Origin: DASRHT01 sp035650355
Lineage (GTDB): Bacteria > Chloroflexota > Ktedonobacteria > Ktedonobacterales > Ktedonobacteraceae
Direction of reading: 5' to 3'
Assembly (NCBI GenBank): GCA_035650355.1
Contig: DASRHT010000080.1
Coordinates: 183,844-247,843 of the forward strand
DNA length: 64,000 nucleotides
The notes under the pieces: generated by a model
Databases searched by the model: none
What the model was told of the DNA's origin: nothing
Seen by the model: only the letters and a program-made list of their open reading frames with translations
Made by a program: the position numbers and the translations under genes
Shown here: in pieces, positions 1 through 8,248 of the stretch
Layout of the letters: each line of letters starts with the position of its first letter
Numbering within the stretch: position 1 is the stretch's first letter

Positions 1-190
1 TGGCGTCCGGCAATTGCTGAGCAGGGGAGGGTGCATCATAGCGCGGCTGATGAGAAACCGCATCCGGTTCGACGCTCGCTTCTCCTCGTCTATTATTCAT
101 TTGTAATGCCAGCCATAAGAGATCTGCAACTTCCTTTGCCGTCATCTCAAGGTTGGCATGTTGTAATGCGGCTATGAGCTTATCAATCAT
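1..190 (-). CDS. SAV_2336 N-terminal-domain-like protein, 5' part only
   Basis: The reading frame begins with ATG at 188-190 and stays open to the window edge, so about 63 N-terminal residues are visible. They begin MIDKLIAALQHANLEMTAKE and include ADLLWLALQM, the pattern of the SAV_2336 N-terminal domain (start MI.kLi.aL, then LT..E.AD.LWLA), which is found next to MoxR ATPases in bacterial conflict loci. It lies 7 bp after the MoxR stop codon and has only a weak ribosome binding site, so it is probably the last visible member of the same operon and translationally coupled. The C-terminal effector or sensor part lies outside the window, so its activity cannot be stated. Family assignment rests on a short N-terminal match. 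Confidence 0.6.
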   Translation of the reverse strand, partial: MIDKLIAALQHANLEMTAKEVADLLWLALQMNNRRGEASVEPDAVSHQPRYDAPSPAQQLPDA

Positions 191-197
191 GATTTTT

Positions 198-1190
198 CTA
201 TGTTGTGAGCTGTCTCAAAACGGCGCGGAAGATCGTTTTCTTATCACGCGTATCGATACCACGAGAAGAGAGATAGATGGCATTCAATAACTGGTCTGTT
301 GCCAGGTCGCCTTTGACCTGTTCCTGGAGAAATTCATCGATAAGCTGGTTTGCGAGCGGCAGAATGTCAGCGCCCAGATGAGACTCAACAATGCTGGCAA
401 GCTCTTCTTTGGTGGGAGGTTTCATATCGAGACGGAGGCAGCGCCTCAAGAACGCCGGCGGGAACTCTCGTTCCTCATTACTGGTCAGCACGATGAAGGG
501 GAAGGCATGGCAATGCACATGTCCCTCCTCGATAGTCACTTTGGCCGCGCCATTGCGTCCGTAGTAGGCATCAACGAAGCGCTGGTGCTGAGAAATACGA
601 ACCAGTTCGGGAATATCAAACTCTCCCTCTTCGAAGATATGCAGCAGGTCATTCGGCAGGTCGATGTCACTTTTATCGATCTCATCGATCAGCAGAACGC
701 GTGGCCGCGCGGAAGGAAGCAACGCGGCACCTAATGGGCCGAGACGTATATACTGCCCGATATCGGGAGAAGGTTTATCGGCGCCAGTGTCTTTCCAGTG
801 AGCGGTATCCTGCAAACGACCGATAGCATCGTAAGAGTAGAGTCCATCAGCCAGGGTCGTGCGGGTGGTGATTGACCAGCGTAGTACGGGGCCGAGTCGC
901 AATTCGCGCGCAACGGCGTAGGCAAGGGATGATTTGCCGCATCCAGGCTTGCCGCTGACAAGCAGAGGGCGTCGTAAGTAAAGGGCGGCATTAACCAGCT
1001 CAACGACTTCTTCGCTCGCTTGAAATACCTCACCTCTGGCGAGCATGCGCTGCATAAACGCGTCGTCTTCATCCATCTGCGGGATGTCGAGAATTTTGCC
1101 CGTGAATGTACGCCAGGGAGGTGGTAGAGGAAGGCGCGCTATGTCATCATGCGGTTCTCCCTTACCTCTATAAATTTTCCAATCGTCCAT
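198..1190 (-). CDS. MoxR-type AAA+ ATPase of a VMAP conflict locus
   Basis: This 330-residue protein is a complete MoxR/AAA_5-type ATPase. A Walker A (GKPGCGKSS) lies near residue 80, a Walker B (VLLIDEIDKSD) near 165, and a sensor-1 strand ends in LTSNEEREFPPAFLRRC near 240. The N-terminus carries the LPPPWR.F motif common in MoxR proteins of these loci. MoxR ATPases act as chaperone-like remodelers for a partner; in VMAP ternary systems the partner is the VMAP protein, which here is the immediately upstream gene. The upstream stop is 6 bp from this ATG, and GGAGAGGAG inside that gene's end serves as ribosome binding site. Domain call is firm; the role in a conflict system is inferred from the neighbours. 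Confidence 0.88.
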   Translation of the reverse strand: MDDWKIYRGKGEPHDDIARLPLPPPWRTFTGKILDIPQMDEDDAFMQRMLARGEVFQASEEVVELVNAALYLRRPLLVSGKPGCGKSSLAYAVARELRLGPVLRWSITTRTTLADGLYSYDAIGRLQDTAHWKDTGADKPSPDIGQYIRLGPLGAALLPSARPRVLLIDEIDKSDIDLPNDLLHIFEEGEFDIPELVRISQHQRFVDAYYGRNGAAKVTIEEGHVHCHAFPFIVLTSNEEREFPPAFLRRCLRLDMKPPTKEELASIVESHLGADILPLANQLIDEFLQEQVKGDLATDQLLNAIYLSSRGIDTRDKKTIFRAVLRQLTT

Positions 1191-1196
1191 TGTGAA

Positions 1197-3074
1197 TTAA
1201 ACTCCTCTCCGTGGTGGCATTCGCAGTTGCATGGCAGTTGTAGTGGGCGGTAGCCTGTGCGGATCATCCCACAGGAGTGTCAGGTGATGCCCATGATGGT
1301 GCCCGTTTTTACTTTCGCCAGCCTGAAGGCGCTGCTTCCATACAAGATCTGGAATCCTGGCAAGCGTTTTCTGGGCTAAAAATGATTTGAATAAGCGGCG
1401 GATAGATTGTAGCTCGCCAATATATGCTCTCGGCCAGAGGGCTATTGGGATGCCGGAACTTAAAATGACGTTAAATATATGATCAGGGTCGCTTAGATAA
1501 TCTGGGGGCACAAAGGTTAAGGCAAGGCAGACGATGGAAGAATCCCTGAGAGCGGCAGCAACACTTTCTTGCGTGGCGCAATGCTTCTGATCGCAAATCC
1601 AGATGGGACCTTTAGCGCGGGCGCTGGCAGGTTTTCCATCTATGAACTCCAGATATGCCTGCCATTTGCTTTTCCACAGAGGCAACATTTTCTTTTTGCG
1701 GGCGCGCTCCAGTGATCTTATCACCACCTTATGCCGGATACCCAGCTTTACGCGTCCCATGCCGGTATCGATCTGCCAATGATCAATAGGCTCACAAAGG
1801 AGCTCGTTTGGCAAAGCAAACTCAACGATGAGCTTGTCTATCTCTCCTTCCAGGTAATCACCGCACTTTTCGAGTGCTTCGTCAAGAAAATCCGGTATAT
1901 GTTCAAGGGCTATAGGCTCGTCAATTACCTCAATACCCGCATTCTGGATAACGTTATAGTCATTATCCAGCAGCCAGGCTCGAATATAGAAGCTTCTCTC
2001 TTCGTCTGGCTCAAGGGTAACAAGCAGGTAATATACATCAGAGCTGTATTCCTCTTTTACCATGCGGCGTAATCTATCAATTTGAGTGGTGCCTAACCCT
2101 AATTCCTTGACTCTTTTATCGATCCATGCGCTCAGAGCTTGCTGTGTGGTTGTCTCCTGCTGCTTTTGAGCGTAGTAAGCGAGGTATTGGGCAAATGCTA
2201 AAAGGGGAAAAGTTCCTTCGTTCTGCAAAGGAGCGTTTGCCAGATTTTCTAACATCATGGGGAGATTGGCTGCACCTTTGCTATCCACAATGAGCCAGTC
2301 GTCAGGGATGCACATCTTATAAGCTCTTTTGAAAACCTTATCGGGCCATGTTGCTGCTTTTAAAATGAATTGGAGCTGTTGCAGGCGCGTATAGGTAACA
2401 ATCGTTTTTGGGAAGATGCTGTGGAGCAAGCTATCGAACGCTTGCCACTGAGGTGACTCCCCTTCTTTTTGATAGAGGGCATATGCCAGCATGTCCATCC
2501 CTGCTGGATAACGGGAACAGGTCTGGAGCAACTGAAGGATATGCCGAAAATCAGAGCTCTGGTCACTTTTTGGCATATCCTGGGTGATCGCTACTGGCAG
2601 TAGATCAAGCACCTTTTCCCTCAGCTCCCTGTCCTGCATATGGTGGCATTGGAGCAGACACTTGATCATCTTTGTCAGAAGACCAGGTTGATTATAGACG
2701 CCTTCAGGCATGACTGTTGCAGCCGTCTCAGCAGGAACTTGCGAGGCTTCAAACAAAAAACATTCGCTCTCAATATCAATACAAAGCAGACGTATCTCTG
2801 CATAAAGCTTATCTTCTGGATGAATATAGATGCACAACACCCTGAGAAATGTAATAAAGACAAACTCTCCATTGTGAAGCTGCTTATCGATCAGAAACTT
2901 GATCAGTTTATCAACGCGATCTTCTCGGTTGTTAGCTTGAGGAAGCGTGTCCTGATAGAAAATCAGTTCTTCTACAAGAAAAACGGTTTTTAGTGCTTCA
3001 TCAGAATTGAACTTATCACAATTGAGCAACGCTTTGCGACAGCGGCTCAAAAGATGCGTAGATAATGTTCTCAT
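1197..3074 (-). CDS. EAD-VMAP-C protein (vWA-MoxR-associated protein)
   Basis: This 625-residue protein has three parts. Residues 5-100 form an effector-associated domain (LL.C..F, then LPQANNREDRV and FLIDK) that clearly resembles the N-terminus of the TIR protein at 3335-4150. A middle region of about 240 residues is unassigned. From about residue 345 comes a VMAP-C domain (RSFYIRAWLLD, FALPNELL, PIDHW) ending in the characteristic LLWDDPHRLPP. The family is known as the hub of MoxR-vWA/SAV_2336 conflict systems, coupling an NTPase to an effector through homotypic EAD contacts. The start ATG at 3074 is preferred over upstream codons because GGGGAAG sits 8 bp before it and a promoter lies just upstream at 3111-3139. 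Base composition is AT-richer than the flanking housekeeping genes. Confidence 0.82.
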   Translation of the reverse strand: MRTLSTHLLSRCRKALLNCDKFNSDEALKTVFLVEELIFYQDTLPQANNREDRVDKLIKFLIDKQLHNGEFVFITFLRVLCIYIHPEDKLYAEIRLLCIDIESECFLFEASQVPAETAATVMPEGVYNQPGLLTKMIKCLLQCHHMQDRELREKVLDLLPVAITQDMPKSDQSSDFRHILQLLQTCSRYPAGMDMLAYALYQKEGESPQWQAFDSLLHSIFPKTIVTYTRLQQLQFILKAATWPDKVFKRAYKMCIPDDWLIVDSKGAANLPMMLENLANAPLQNEGTFPLLAFAQYLAYYAQKQQETTTQQALSAWIDKRVKELGLGTTQIDRLRRMVKEEYSSDVYYLLVTLEPDEERSFYIRAWLLDNDYNVIQNAGIEVIDEPIALEHIPDFLDEALEKCGDYLEGEIDKLIVEFALPNELLCEPIDHWQIDTGMGRVKLGIRHKVVIRSLERARKKKMLPLWKSKWQAYLEFIDGKPASARAKGPIWICDQKHCATQESVAAALRDSSIVCLALTFVPPDYLSDPDHIFNVILSSGIPIALWPRAYIGELQSIRRLFKSFLAQKTLARIPDLVWKQRLQAGESKNGHHHGHHLTLLWDDPHRLPPTTTAMQLRMPPRRGV

Positions 3075-3102
3075 ATATAATACTTCCCCAGCGATATAGT
3101 AG

Positions 3103-3139
3103 TATGTACTATAATATAGTGAGTACATAGGTATGTCAA
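3103..3139 (-). promoter_or_regulatory. Consensus promoter with palindromic operator for the VMAP operon
   Basis: Reading the minus strand, TTGACA (3134-3139) and TATTAT (3111-3116) are exactly 17 bp apart and end about 37 bp before the VMAP start at 3074. A perfect 8-bp inverted repeat, TATGTACT at 3103-3110 and AGTACATA at 3122-3129, flanks the -10 hexamer. That position suits a repressor or autoregulator. No helix-turn-helix gene is adjacent, so the regulator is unknown. Confidence 0.7.
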
Positions 3140-3199
3140 CAAAATCAAGTAATATATGCACTTCTAGATTGTCTTACCTTTTTTATGCGAGAAGAGCAT

Positions 3200-3334
3200 T
3201 CCGCAGGCGCGCACGCTCGCGCCTGCGGCGCTTGCCCTGTGAGAAACATGTGCTTCGCACATGTTTCTCCTCCACAACCCCTTACGCGGCTTCGCCGCGC
3301 AAACGTTGCCACGAAGGGGTGAACCTCCGCCGAA
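3200..3334. repeat. Cluster of three strong hairpins between the TIR and VMAP genes
   Basis: The gap holds three consecutive perfect palindromes: an 11-bp stem CCGCAGGCGCG near 3200-3227, a 13-bp stem GAGAAACATGTGC with loop TTC at 3241-3269, and CGCGGC-TTC-GCCGCG near 3285-3299 inside an outer CCCCTT/AAGGGG pair. It directly follows the TIR stop codon, so it may end or process the TIR transcript. No clear T-tract follows, and the ends differ from the MITE families elsewhere in the window. Confidence 0.6.
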
Positions 3335-4150
3335 TCAGACACTCTTCAAAAGAATTTGAGCAATTTTGTTCCATGCATCATCGCGCTTAGCTGCTGGCAT
3401 CATTGCAAGTGGCTCAGAAGGAGCGTTTACGGGCTGAAATTGGGCAAGCTCTGTGTTTTCGAAGGCGCTGTGCTTGAGAATCGTGGATATTAGAGTGAGC
3501 TCGCCCTTCCTGGCTTTCGCCAATAGCAGGGGTAGCTCATAATTGGCGATGAAGTCCGAAGCCAGGTAATCGGCGCTAATCAGTAGTAAGGCCACTCTGG
3601 TGGACCTGAGAGCCAGCTCGATCTCTTCCTGCCATTTTGAGCCAGGTTGAATGTTTGTGTTATCCCAAATAGCTATTTGATTGTTACGGATATAAAACGT
3701 TAAATGTTGTTTTAGCTCTTGCAAGTATTTGCTATCTGTATCGCTATAACTAATAAAAATCCTTGTGCGGGCGACTGGAGGCGCAGGGGATACATTATCC
3801 GGGTGAGGATTGGCGGCGACGGCTTTGCCTGGAAAGAGGCTGCTCAGTTCTGCTGCCAGCTTTGCCAGATGTTCATAGCAAGCATCATGCTGATCAATGC
3901 GATTTTTCAATACCTCTAAGAAGAGAACAAGAGCATTTCTCTGAGTTTCACTATGATACTTCTTGATCAAAAAATGGATGATTGCTTCCACCCGGTCGGC
4001 TGAGTTATTGGCTTCAGGTATGCGATCATGCCAGGGGGCAAGCGTAGCATCTGCAAATATTGCTTTGAGCTGGCTATTATTATCGAAGGGGCCGCACTCC
4101 AATAAAGTTTCGCGTAAACGCTTATATATATTGCCTGGAATTCCCTGCAT
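3335..4150 (-). CDS. EAD-TIR domain protein, probable conflict-system effector
   Basis: This 271-residue protein has an N-terminal effector-associated domain (residues 5-102: LLECGPF, IPEANNSADRV, FLIKK, FLEVL), a proline-rich linker, and a TIR domain from about residue 130 (RIFISYSDTD, IWDNTNIQPGSKWQEEI, LLLISADYLASDF). Glu205 in NYELPLLL is at the position expected for the catalytic glutamate of bacterial TIR NADases. ATG at 4150 is chosen because GAGGTG lies 6 bp upstream; a GTG nine bases earlier overlaps that site. The EAD matches that of the VMAP protein encoded just downstream, suggesting recruitment by homotypic contact. NAD cleavage is inferred from the family, not shown. Confidence 0.85.
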   Translation of the reverse strand: MQGIPGNIYKRLRETLLECGPFDNNSQLKAIFADATLAPWHDRIPEANNSADRVEAIIHFLIKKYHSETQRNALVLFLEVLKNRIDQHDACYEHLAKLAAELSSLFPGKAVAANPHPDNVSPAPPVARTRIFISYSDTDSKYLQELKQHLTFYIRNNQIAIWDNTNIQPGSKWQEEIELALRSTRVALLLISADYLASDFIANYELPLLLAKARKGELTLISTILKHSAFENTELAQFQPVNAPSEPLAMMPAAKRDDAWNKIAQILLKSV

Positions 4151-4342
4151 ATCACGCACCTCGTACCCTGACTAAAGGAGAAAGTATAGCTCTCCTCTAT
4201 GCACTACTACAACGCTCATTCTGATAGAAAAAGCGTGGCATGATTCAAAGTGAAAAATACTATAGAAAACCTTTTAATGTCATTAAGGATATACCTACAC
4301 AAAAATTATAACATGTTTTATTAAAGTTACGAAGAGTCTTAT

Positions 4343-4515
4343 GTTATATCAGCAGGGCTTCTCAAACGTCGTCTTTTCAGACAGAACGGCTCGCGAGCGA
4401 GCCGTTGGGCAGAGGAAGGCGCAGCCCATCGCCAGCACCTTCCTCTGCCTATGAGCGCCTTCGGCGCGAGCAGTCCGAGCGTGCAACAACGTTTGAGAAG
4501 CCCTGGTTATATCAG
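4343..4515. mobile_element. MITE-like element, family A copy 1
   Basis: A palindromic element at 4353-4505 starts CAGGGCTTCTCAAACGT and ends with its inverse, ACGTTTGAGAAGCCCTG. It is flanked by a perfect 10-bp direct repeat, GTTATATCAG, at 4343-4352 and 4506-4515. Inside are the hairpins AACGGCTCGC/GCGAGCCGTT and GAGCGCCTTCGGCGC. It has no coding capacity. The direct repeats show that it was inserted by a transposase supplied in trans. Confidence 0.88.
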
Positions 4516-4641
4516 TCAGAAATATGTATTTGTATGACGGTATTGCCTGTGAGCCGCACAAGCTAAAAACTCATCGGCATAGGTGGTATGATATTGCTAC
4601 GGAAGATCGTAAGGAATAACAACAGGAGAGGAGCCTTCATA

Positions 4642-6594
4642 TTGAACGAACCACGAACAGATGCCGCTTCTGCCGCACATACAGATAAGGATACTATACA
4701 AGAGGCACGTATTTCGACTATGCTGGACGCTCTGCTAGATATGCGTTTCCCGGGTGATGCCAATATTGCGCCGGATGGCAAGCGCGTTGCTTTTGTAGTG
4801 CGAGCGATTCCCCCCGGCGAACAAAAACATCGTGGGCATATCTGGATAGTTGATATTGCTGATGGTCAGCCGCGCCCGTTCATCGCAGGAAAGCGAGAAG
4901 AGCATAGCCCCCGCTGGTCGCCCGATGGCAAGCAACTGGCCTTTATTGCTCAGGAGGAGGGGGACAAGGAAAAGTCACAGGTGTACCTTATGTCCGCGGA
5001 GGGCGGGACGGCCACGCGTCTCTGCAAGATGCCCAATGGCGTAAGCGATCTACAATGGTCGCCGGATGGCAGTCGTATCTCCTTTATCTCTCTGGAGGGC
5101 GAGGAGCCAGGCAACGATCCTAAAGTGATTGCGCCGGCGCGCCATCGCCGTCTGTGGGCAATCCGCCCGGAGCACACAATGCCAGAGCCGATAACTCCCG
5201 CCGGCATGACCGTCTGGGAATATAGCTGGTCGCCCGACAGCAAACATCTGGCCCTCTATTATTCTAAAGGGCCGGAAGAGACGGACTGGTATCATAGCCA
5301 GATCGGCGTCGTGGCTGCCGAAGGGGGAGCGGTACGCCAGGTTACTCAGCTCACCTGGCCGGCTAGAGCCCTGACCTGGTCGCCCGATGGCAAGCAGATT
5401 GCCTATATCTCCGGCAGGTGGAGCGATCCGGGGCGTGGCAGCGGCGATATCTTCACGGTGACTCTTGAGAGCGGCGAAATACGCAATATAACGCCCGGCA
5501 TCACCTTCAGCCCTTCCTGGTGTCGCTGGTTGCCTGATGGGCGGCATCTGCTTTATGCTGCCTGTAAGGATGTTACCCACCAGATCGGCATGGTTGATAG
5601 CAACAAAGGCACCGTGACGCTGCTAGCAGAAGATTTTGTGATGCAGTGGGATCAGCCCAATCTCTCAGTTGCATCTGACGGTCGTAGTTTTGCGACCCTC
5701 CATTCAAGTTACCGACAGCCGCCCGATGTCTGGTTGGGAGAGCTGGTCTACGAGGGCGAAAGGCCAAAAAGTATTCAATGGAAGCGTCTCTCGCGCCTGA
5801 ACCCACTGGTGGAAGAAACGCTGCCCCTGGCAACAACGCAGCGCATCCATTATAAAAGTGTGGATGGCTGGCGCATTGACGGCCTCTTTACGCCTCCGCT
5901 CACGCGTAAAGATGGCGCGCTTCCCCCGCTTTACGTTGATGTACATGGAGGGCCGTCGGGAGCCGAATGCGATTACTTTGATGGTTCCACTCATTTTTTT
6001 GCTGCGGCTGGCTTTGCCGTGTTTAAGCCCAATATGCGCGGGAGCTGGGGTCATGGGGCAGCTTTTGCCGATGCCGTGCTGGGCGATATGGGAGGCAAGG
6101 ACTTCCAGGATATTCTCAACGGCATCGAATACCTGGTGAAACAGGGCCTGGTGGATGGCGAAAGGGTCGGCATCGGCGGCTGGAGCAATGGCGGCTTCCT
6201 GACAGCCTGGGCAGTGACGCAGTGCCAGCGTTTCAAAGCGGCGATGATGGGCGCTGGCATCTCGGACTGGCTGAATATGCACGCGCAGACTAATATACCC
6301 GACGCGGATATACTGCTGCTGGCTGCCGATCCGCTGAAGAATCCCGAAGTCTACCACCGACACTCGCCCATTACCTATGCCGACCGCGTAACGACGCCGA
6401 CGCTGATTATGCATGGCGAGGACGATCCCGCAGTGCCGGTCGCGCAAGCCTATGCCTTTTATCGCGCCCTGCGCGAGCGCGACGTCCCGGTCGAACTGGT
6501 GGTATATCCGCGCGAAGGGCATGGCTTGAGTGAGCGAACGCACTGGCGAGACTCTATGGAACGCCACTTGCACTGGTTGGAGCAGTATTTATGA
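4642..6594 (+). CDS. S9 family peptidase (acylaminoacyl-peptidase/prolyl oligopeptidase type)
   Basis: The protein has about 650 residues: an N-terminal beta-propeller of TolB/PD40-type repeats (recurring WSPDGK..AFI and WSPDSKHLA) and a C-terminal alpha/beta-hydrolase peptidase domain. The catalytic serine lies in GGWSNGGF, the aspartate in MHGEDDPAVPV and the histidine in REGHGLSE, so the triad is complete. Such enzymes cleave oligopeptides or acylated N-termini in the cytosol. The start is taken as TTG at 4642, 8 bp after a strong AGGAGAGGAG; an ATG at 4588 lacks such a site and ATG 4720 would also be possible. No signal peptide is visible. It is followed by an alpha/beta hydrolase gene on the same strand 68 bp later, so the two may be co-transcribed. 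Confidence 0.9.
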   Translation: MNEPRTDAASAAHTDKDTIQEARISTMLDALLDMRFPGDANIAPDGKRVAFVVRAIPPGEQKHRGHIWIVDIADGQPRPFIAGKREEHSPRWSPDGKQLAFIAQEEGDKEKSQVYLMSAEGGTATRLCKMPNGVSDLQWSPDGSRISFISLEGEEPGNDPKVIAPARHRRLWAIRPEHTMPEPITPAGMTVWEYSWSPDSKHLALYYSKGPEETDWYHSQIGVVAAEGGAVRQVTQLTWPARALTWSPDGKQIAYISGRWSDPGRGSGDIFTVTLESGEIRNITPGITFSPSWCRWLPDGRHLLYAACKDVTHQIGMVDSNKGTVTLLAEDFVMQWDQPNLSVASDGRSFATLHSSYRQPPDVWLGELVYEGERPKSIQWKRLSRLNPLVEETLPLATTQRIHYKSVDGWRIDGLFTPPLTRKDGALPPLYVDVHGGPSGAECDYFDGSTHFFAAAGFAVFKPNMRGSWGHGAAFADAVLGDMGGKDFQDILNGIEYLVKQGLVDGERVGIGGWSNGGFLTAWAVTQCQRFKAAMMGAGISDWLNMHAQTNIPDADILLLAADPLKNPEVYHRHSPITYADRVTTPTLIMHGEDDPAVPVAQAYAFYRALRERDVPVELVVYPREGHGLSERTHWRDSMERHLHWLEQYL

Positions 6595-6662
6595 TGTTTG
6601 ATCGGCTCTCTTCATCTCCTCCGTTATGGGACGCTGATGAGGAAGAGTAACAGGGAAAAAGT

Positions 6663-7562
6663 ATGCCACAGACACATGTGAACGGCTTTGATCTCTATTA
6701 CGAAGAAGGCGGCCAGGGAACACCGGTCGTCTTCGTTCATGGCGGCTTCCCCAGCCTGGCTTCAACGCTCAATGATTTCTCGTCGCCGAACTGGCAATGG
6801 ACGTGGGAAAACGATTTCGCGGAGTCGTTCCACTTTATCTATTATGAGCGACGAGGGTGCTATCGCTCCTCGTGCCCTGATAGCGGCTATGATATGGCGA
6901 ATCAGGCGCTCGACCTGGCCTCGCTGCTTGATGTGCTTAATGTTGCTTCGGCCCATATCATCGGCAGTTCCGCGGGCGGACCGATCAGTCTGGCGTTTGC
7001 CGCGCTCTACCCCAGGCGTGTGCGTTCGCTTACCCTGGCTGGCACCACCATCGATCTATTTCCAGCGGATGATCCGATCAGTAATCGTATCCGCCAGTTG
7101 ATCGCGGTCCTGGAGAATGAGGGAGCCGAAGCCGCTTTTGCCCAACGGCCTGAAGGCGTAGAAACCTCGCTTGAGCCGCTATGGGTGGTGAATGAGATGA
7201 AGGCGCGCGGGCGCTATGCCCGGTTTCTAGAGAGAGAACAACAATTGGCGGAGCGCGCGAGAACGATGCCAGAGGCCGAACGTGTACGCTACTTGGCGGC
7301 GGAACTGCGCTCTATGCAAGCATATATGCAGGGGTATACGAGTGGCGATCTGCAAACCTGGGCCGCTCAGGTGAAGTGTCCGACGCTTGTGCTGCATGGC
7401 AGCGATGATCGCGAGGTGCCGCTCGCGTGGGGGGAACCTCTGGCAACGATAATCCCAACTGCGCGTATGCACGTCATCACGGGCGGAGGTCACAGCCTGG
7501 TACATCGTTCGGTTGAAGGGCGAAGGATTGTGATCGATTTTATTCAAAGTACGCAATTGTAG
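6663..7562 (+). CDS. Alpha/beta hydrolase (proline iminopeptidase-like)
   Basis: The 299-residue protein is a complete alpha/beta hydrolase. It has an oxyanion-hole strand VVFVHGGFPS, the YYERRGC turn, a nucleophile elbow GSSAGG near residue 102, an acid strand LHGSDDREVPL and the catalytic histidine in GGGHSLVH near the end. A start at ATG 6663 is preceded by AACAGGGAAAAAGT, and the N-terminus (NGFDLYYEEGGQG) is typical of the fold. The substrate cannot be told from sequence; the peptidase gene upstream makes a peptide or amide plausible. It ends just before a bidirectional terminator. Confidence 0.85.
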   Translation: MPQTHVNGFDLYYEEGGQGTPVVFVHGGFPSLASTLNDFSSPNWQWTWENDFAESFHFIYYERRGCYRSSCPDSGYDMANQALDLASLLDVLNVASAHIIGSSAGGPISLAFAALYPRRVRSLTLAGTTIDLFPADDPISNRIRQLIAVLENEGAEAAFAQRPEGVETSLEPLWVVNEMKARGRYARFLEREQQLAERARTMPEAERVRYLAAELRSMQAYMQGYTSGDLQTWAAQVKCPTLVLHGSDDREVPLAWGEPLATIIPTARMHVITGGGHSLVHRSVEGRRIVIDFIQSTQL

Positions 7563-7565
7563 GGG

Positions 7566-7605
7566 TTAACGGGATCGAGGATTACTAAATGCTCGATCCC
7601 GTTAA
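7566..7605. terminator. Bidirectional intrinsic terminator
   Basis: A perfect 14-bp stem, TTAACGGGATCGAG and its complement, with a 12-nt loop starts 3 bp after the hydrolase stop. It separates that gene from the convergent small gene ending at 7629. AT-rich sequence follows on the right side. Confidence 0.75.
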
Positions 7606-7628
7606 ATATATTATCGTAGATAGAAAAG

Positions 7629-7862
7629 CTAATGTCGTATAGCGCGTCTCTGCATGGCCTGCTCGCGCTCGTTGATGGCCAGCGCGTGGTCGATATCATC
7701 GCGGTGTCTTGATAGCAGTTCCAGCAGCCCCCTGGCCTCTTCGGCGTCCAGGCTGCAAAAGATCCCGCTATCATCGCCTACCGCATGGGAGTACAGTTTG
7801 AGCGTTCCATTTTCCATCCAGGACCGGTAGCGCCCGATCTTCATCAGATCCTGATTCATCAT
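7629..7862 (-). CDS. Small hypothetical protein (77 aa)
   Basis: A strong AGGAGG lies 7 bp before the ATG, which supports a real gene. The product is a soluble, charged 77-residue protein (GRYRSWMENGTLKLYSHAVG, then LDAEEARGLLELLSRHRDDI). The second half looks like an amphipathic helix. No family is recognised. It stands alone on the minus strand between a terminator and a long non-coding stretch (7863-8147), where nothing clear was found. Confidence 0.65.
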   Translation of the reverse strand: MMNQDLMKIGRYRSWMENGTLKLYSHAVGDDSGIFCSLDAEEARGLLELLSRHRDDIDHALAINEREQAMQRRAIRH

Positions 7863-8147
7863 AGCTGCTCCTCCTCGAGTTAAGCTTCTGCTTGATTCTG
7901 TTTCTGCTCTTCATACTGACTGGTCGGCGACCCATAATTGAGGGGTTGTCGCCTCTCGTTTACTAGCTGTTACATACATAATACGTTAACTTTTAGCGCC
8001 TGGGAACCGGAATTCCCCTCCATTTTTATGGCTTTAAAAAATTTCGTATACTTTCACTTTCTGCTCTTTATAGATCAGTTTTAACGCACAAACTGCTGTG
8101 CTTATCACCACTTTTGGCGAGCGAATTTGTGCATTTAATATAAAAAT

Positions 8148-8188
8148 ATCTCTCCTAATTTGTGCAATCTGCACAAATTAGGAGAGAT
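8148..8188 (-). terminator. Terminator-like 19-bp perfect hairpin downstream of the LRR gene
   Basis: Arms of 19 bp (8148-8166 and 8170-8188) pair perfectly around the 3-nt loop. Read on the minus strand, the hairpin is followed by ATTTTTATATT, as expected of an intrinsic terminator for the operon ending with the LRR gene at 8249. Confidence 0.7.
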
Positions 8189-8195
8189 TGCTGAC

Positions 8196-8221
8196 CTATT
8201 TGAAAACAGTGCAACCGCGTT
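8196..8221 (-). pseudogene. Relic of a second LRR gene 3' end
   Basis: This 26-bp segment matches 24 of 26 bases of the last codons of the LRR gene (8249-8274). Read on the minus strand it also encodes RGCTVFK followed by a stop. It lies 53 bp further downstream and has no open frame in front, so it is best explained as the leftover 3' end of a tandem LRR gene removed by recombination. Confidence 0.55.
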
Positions 8222-8248
8222 TTGCACAAGCTCGGATGGTTCGCCGCC

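Noticed and set aside
5704..6573. 289-codon minus frame within the S9 peptidase
   Set aside because: Antisense shadow of a gene with complete catalytic motifs; no ribosome binding site or family.
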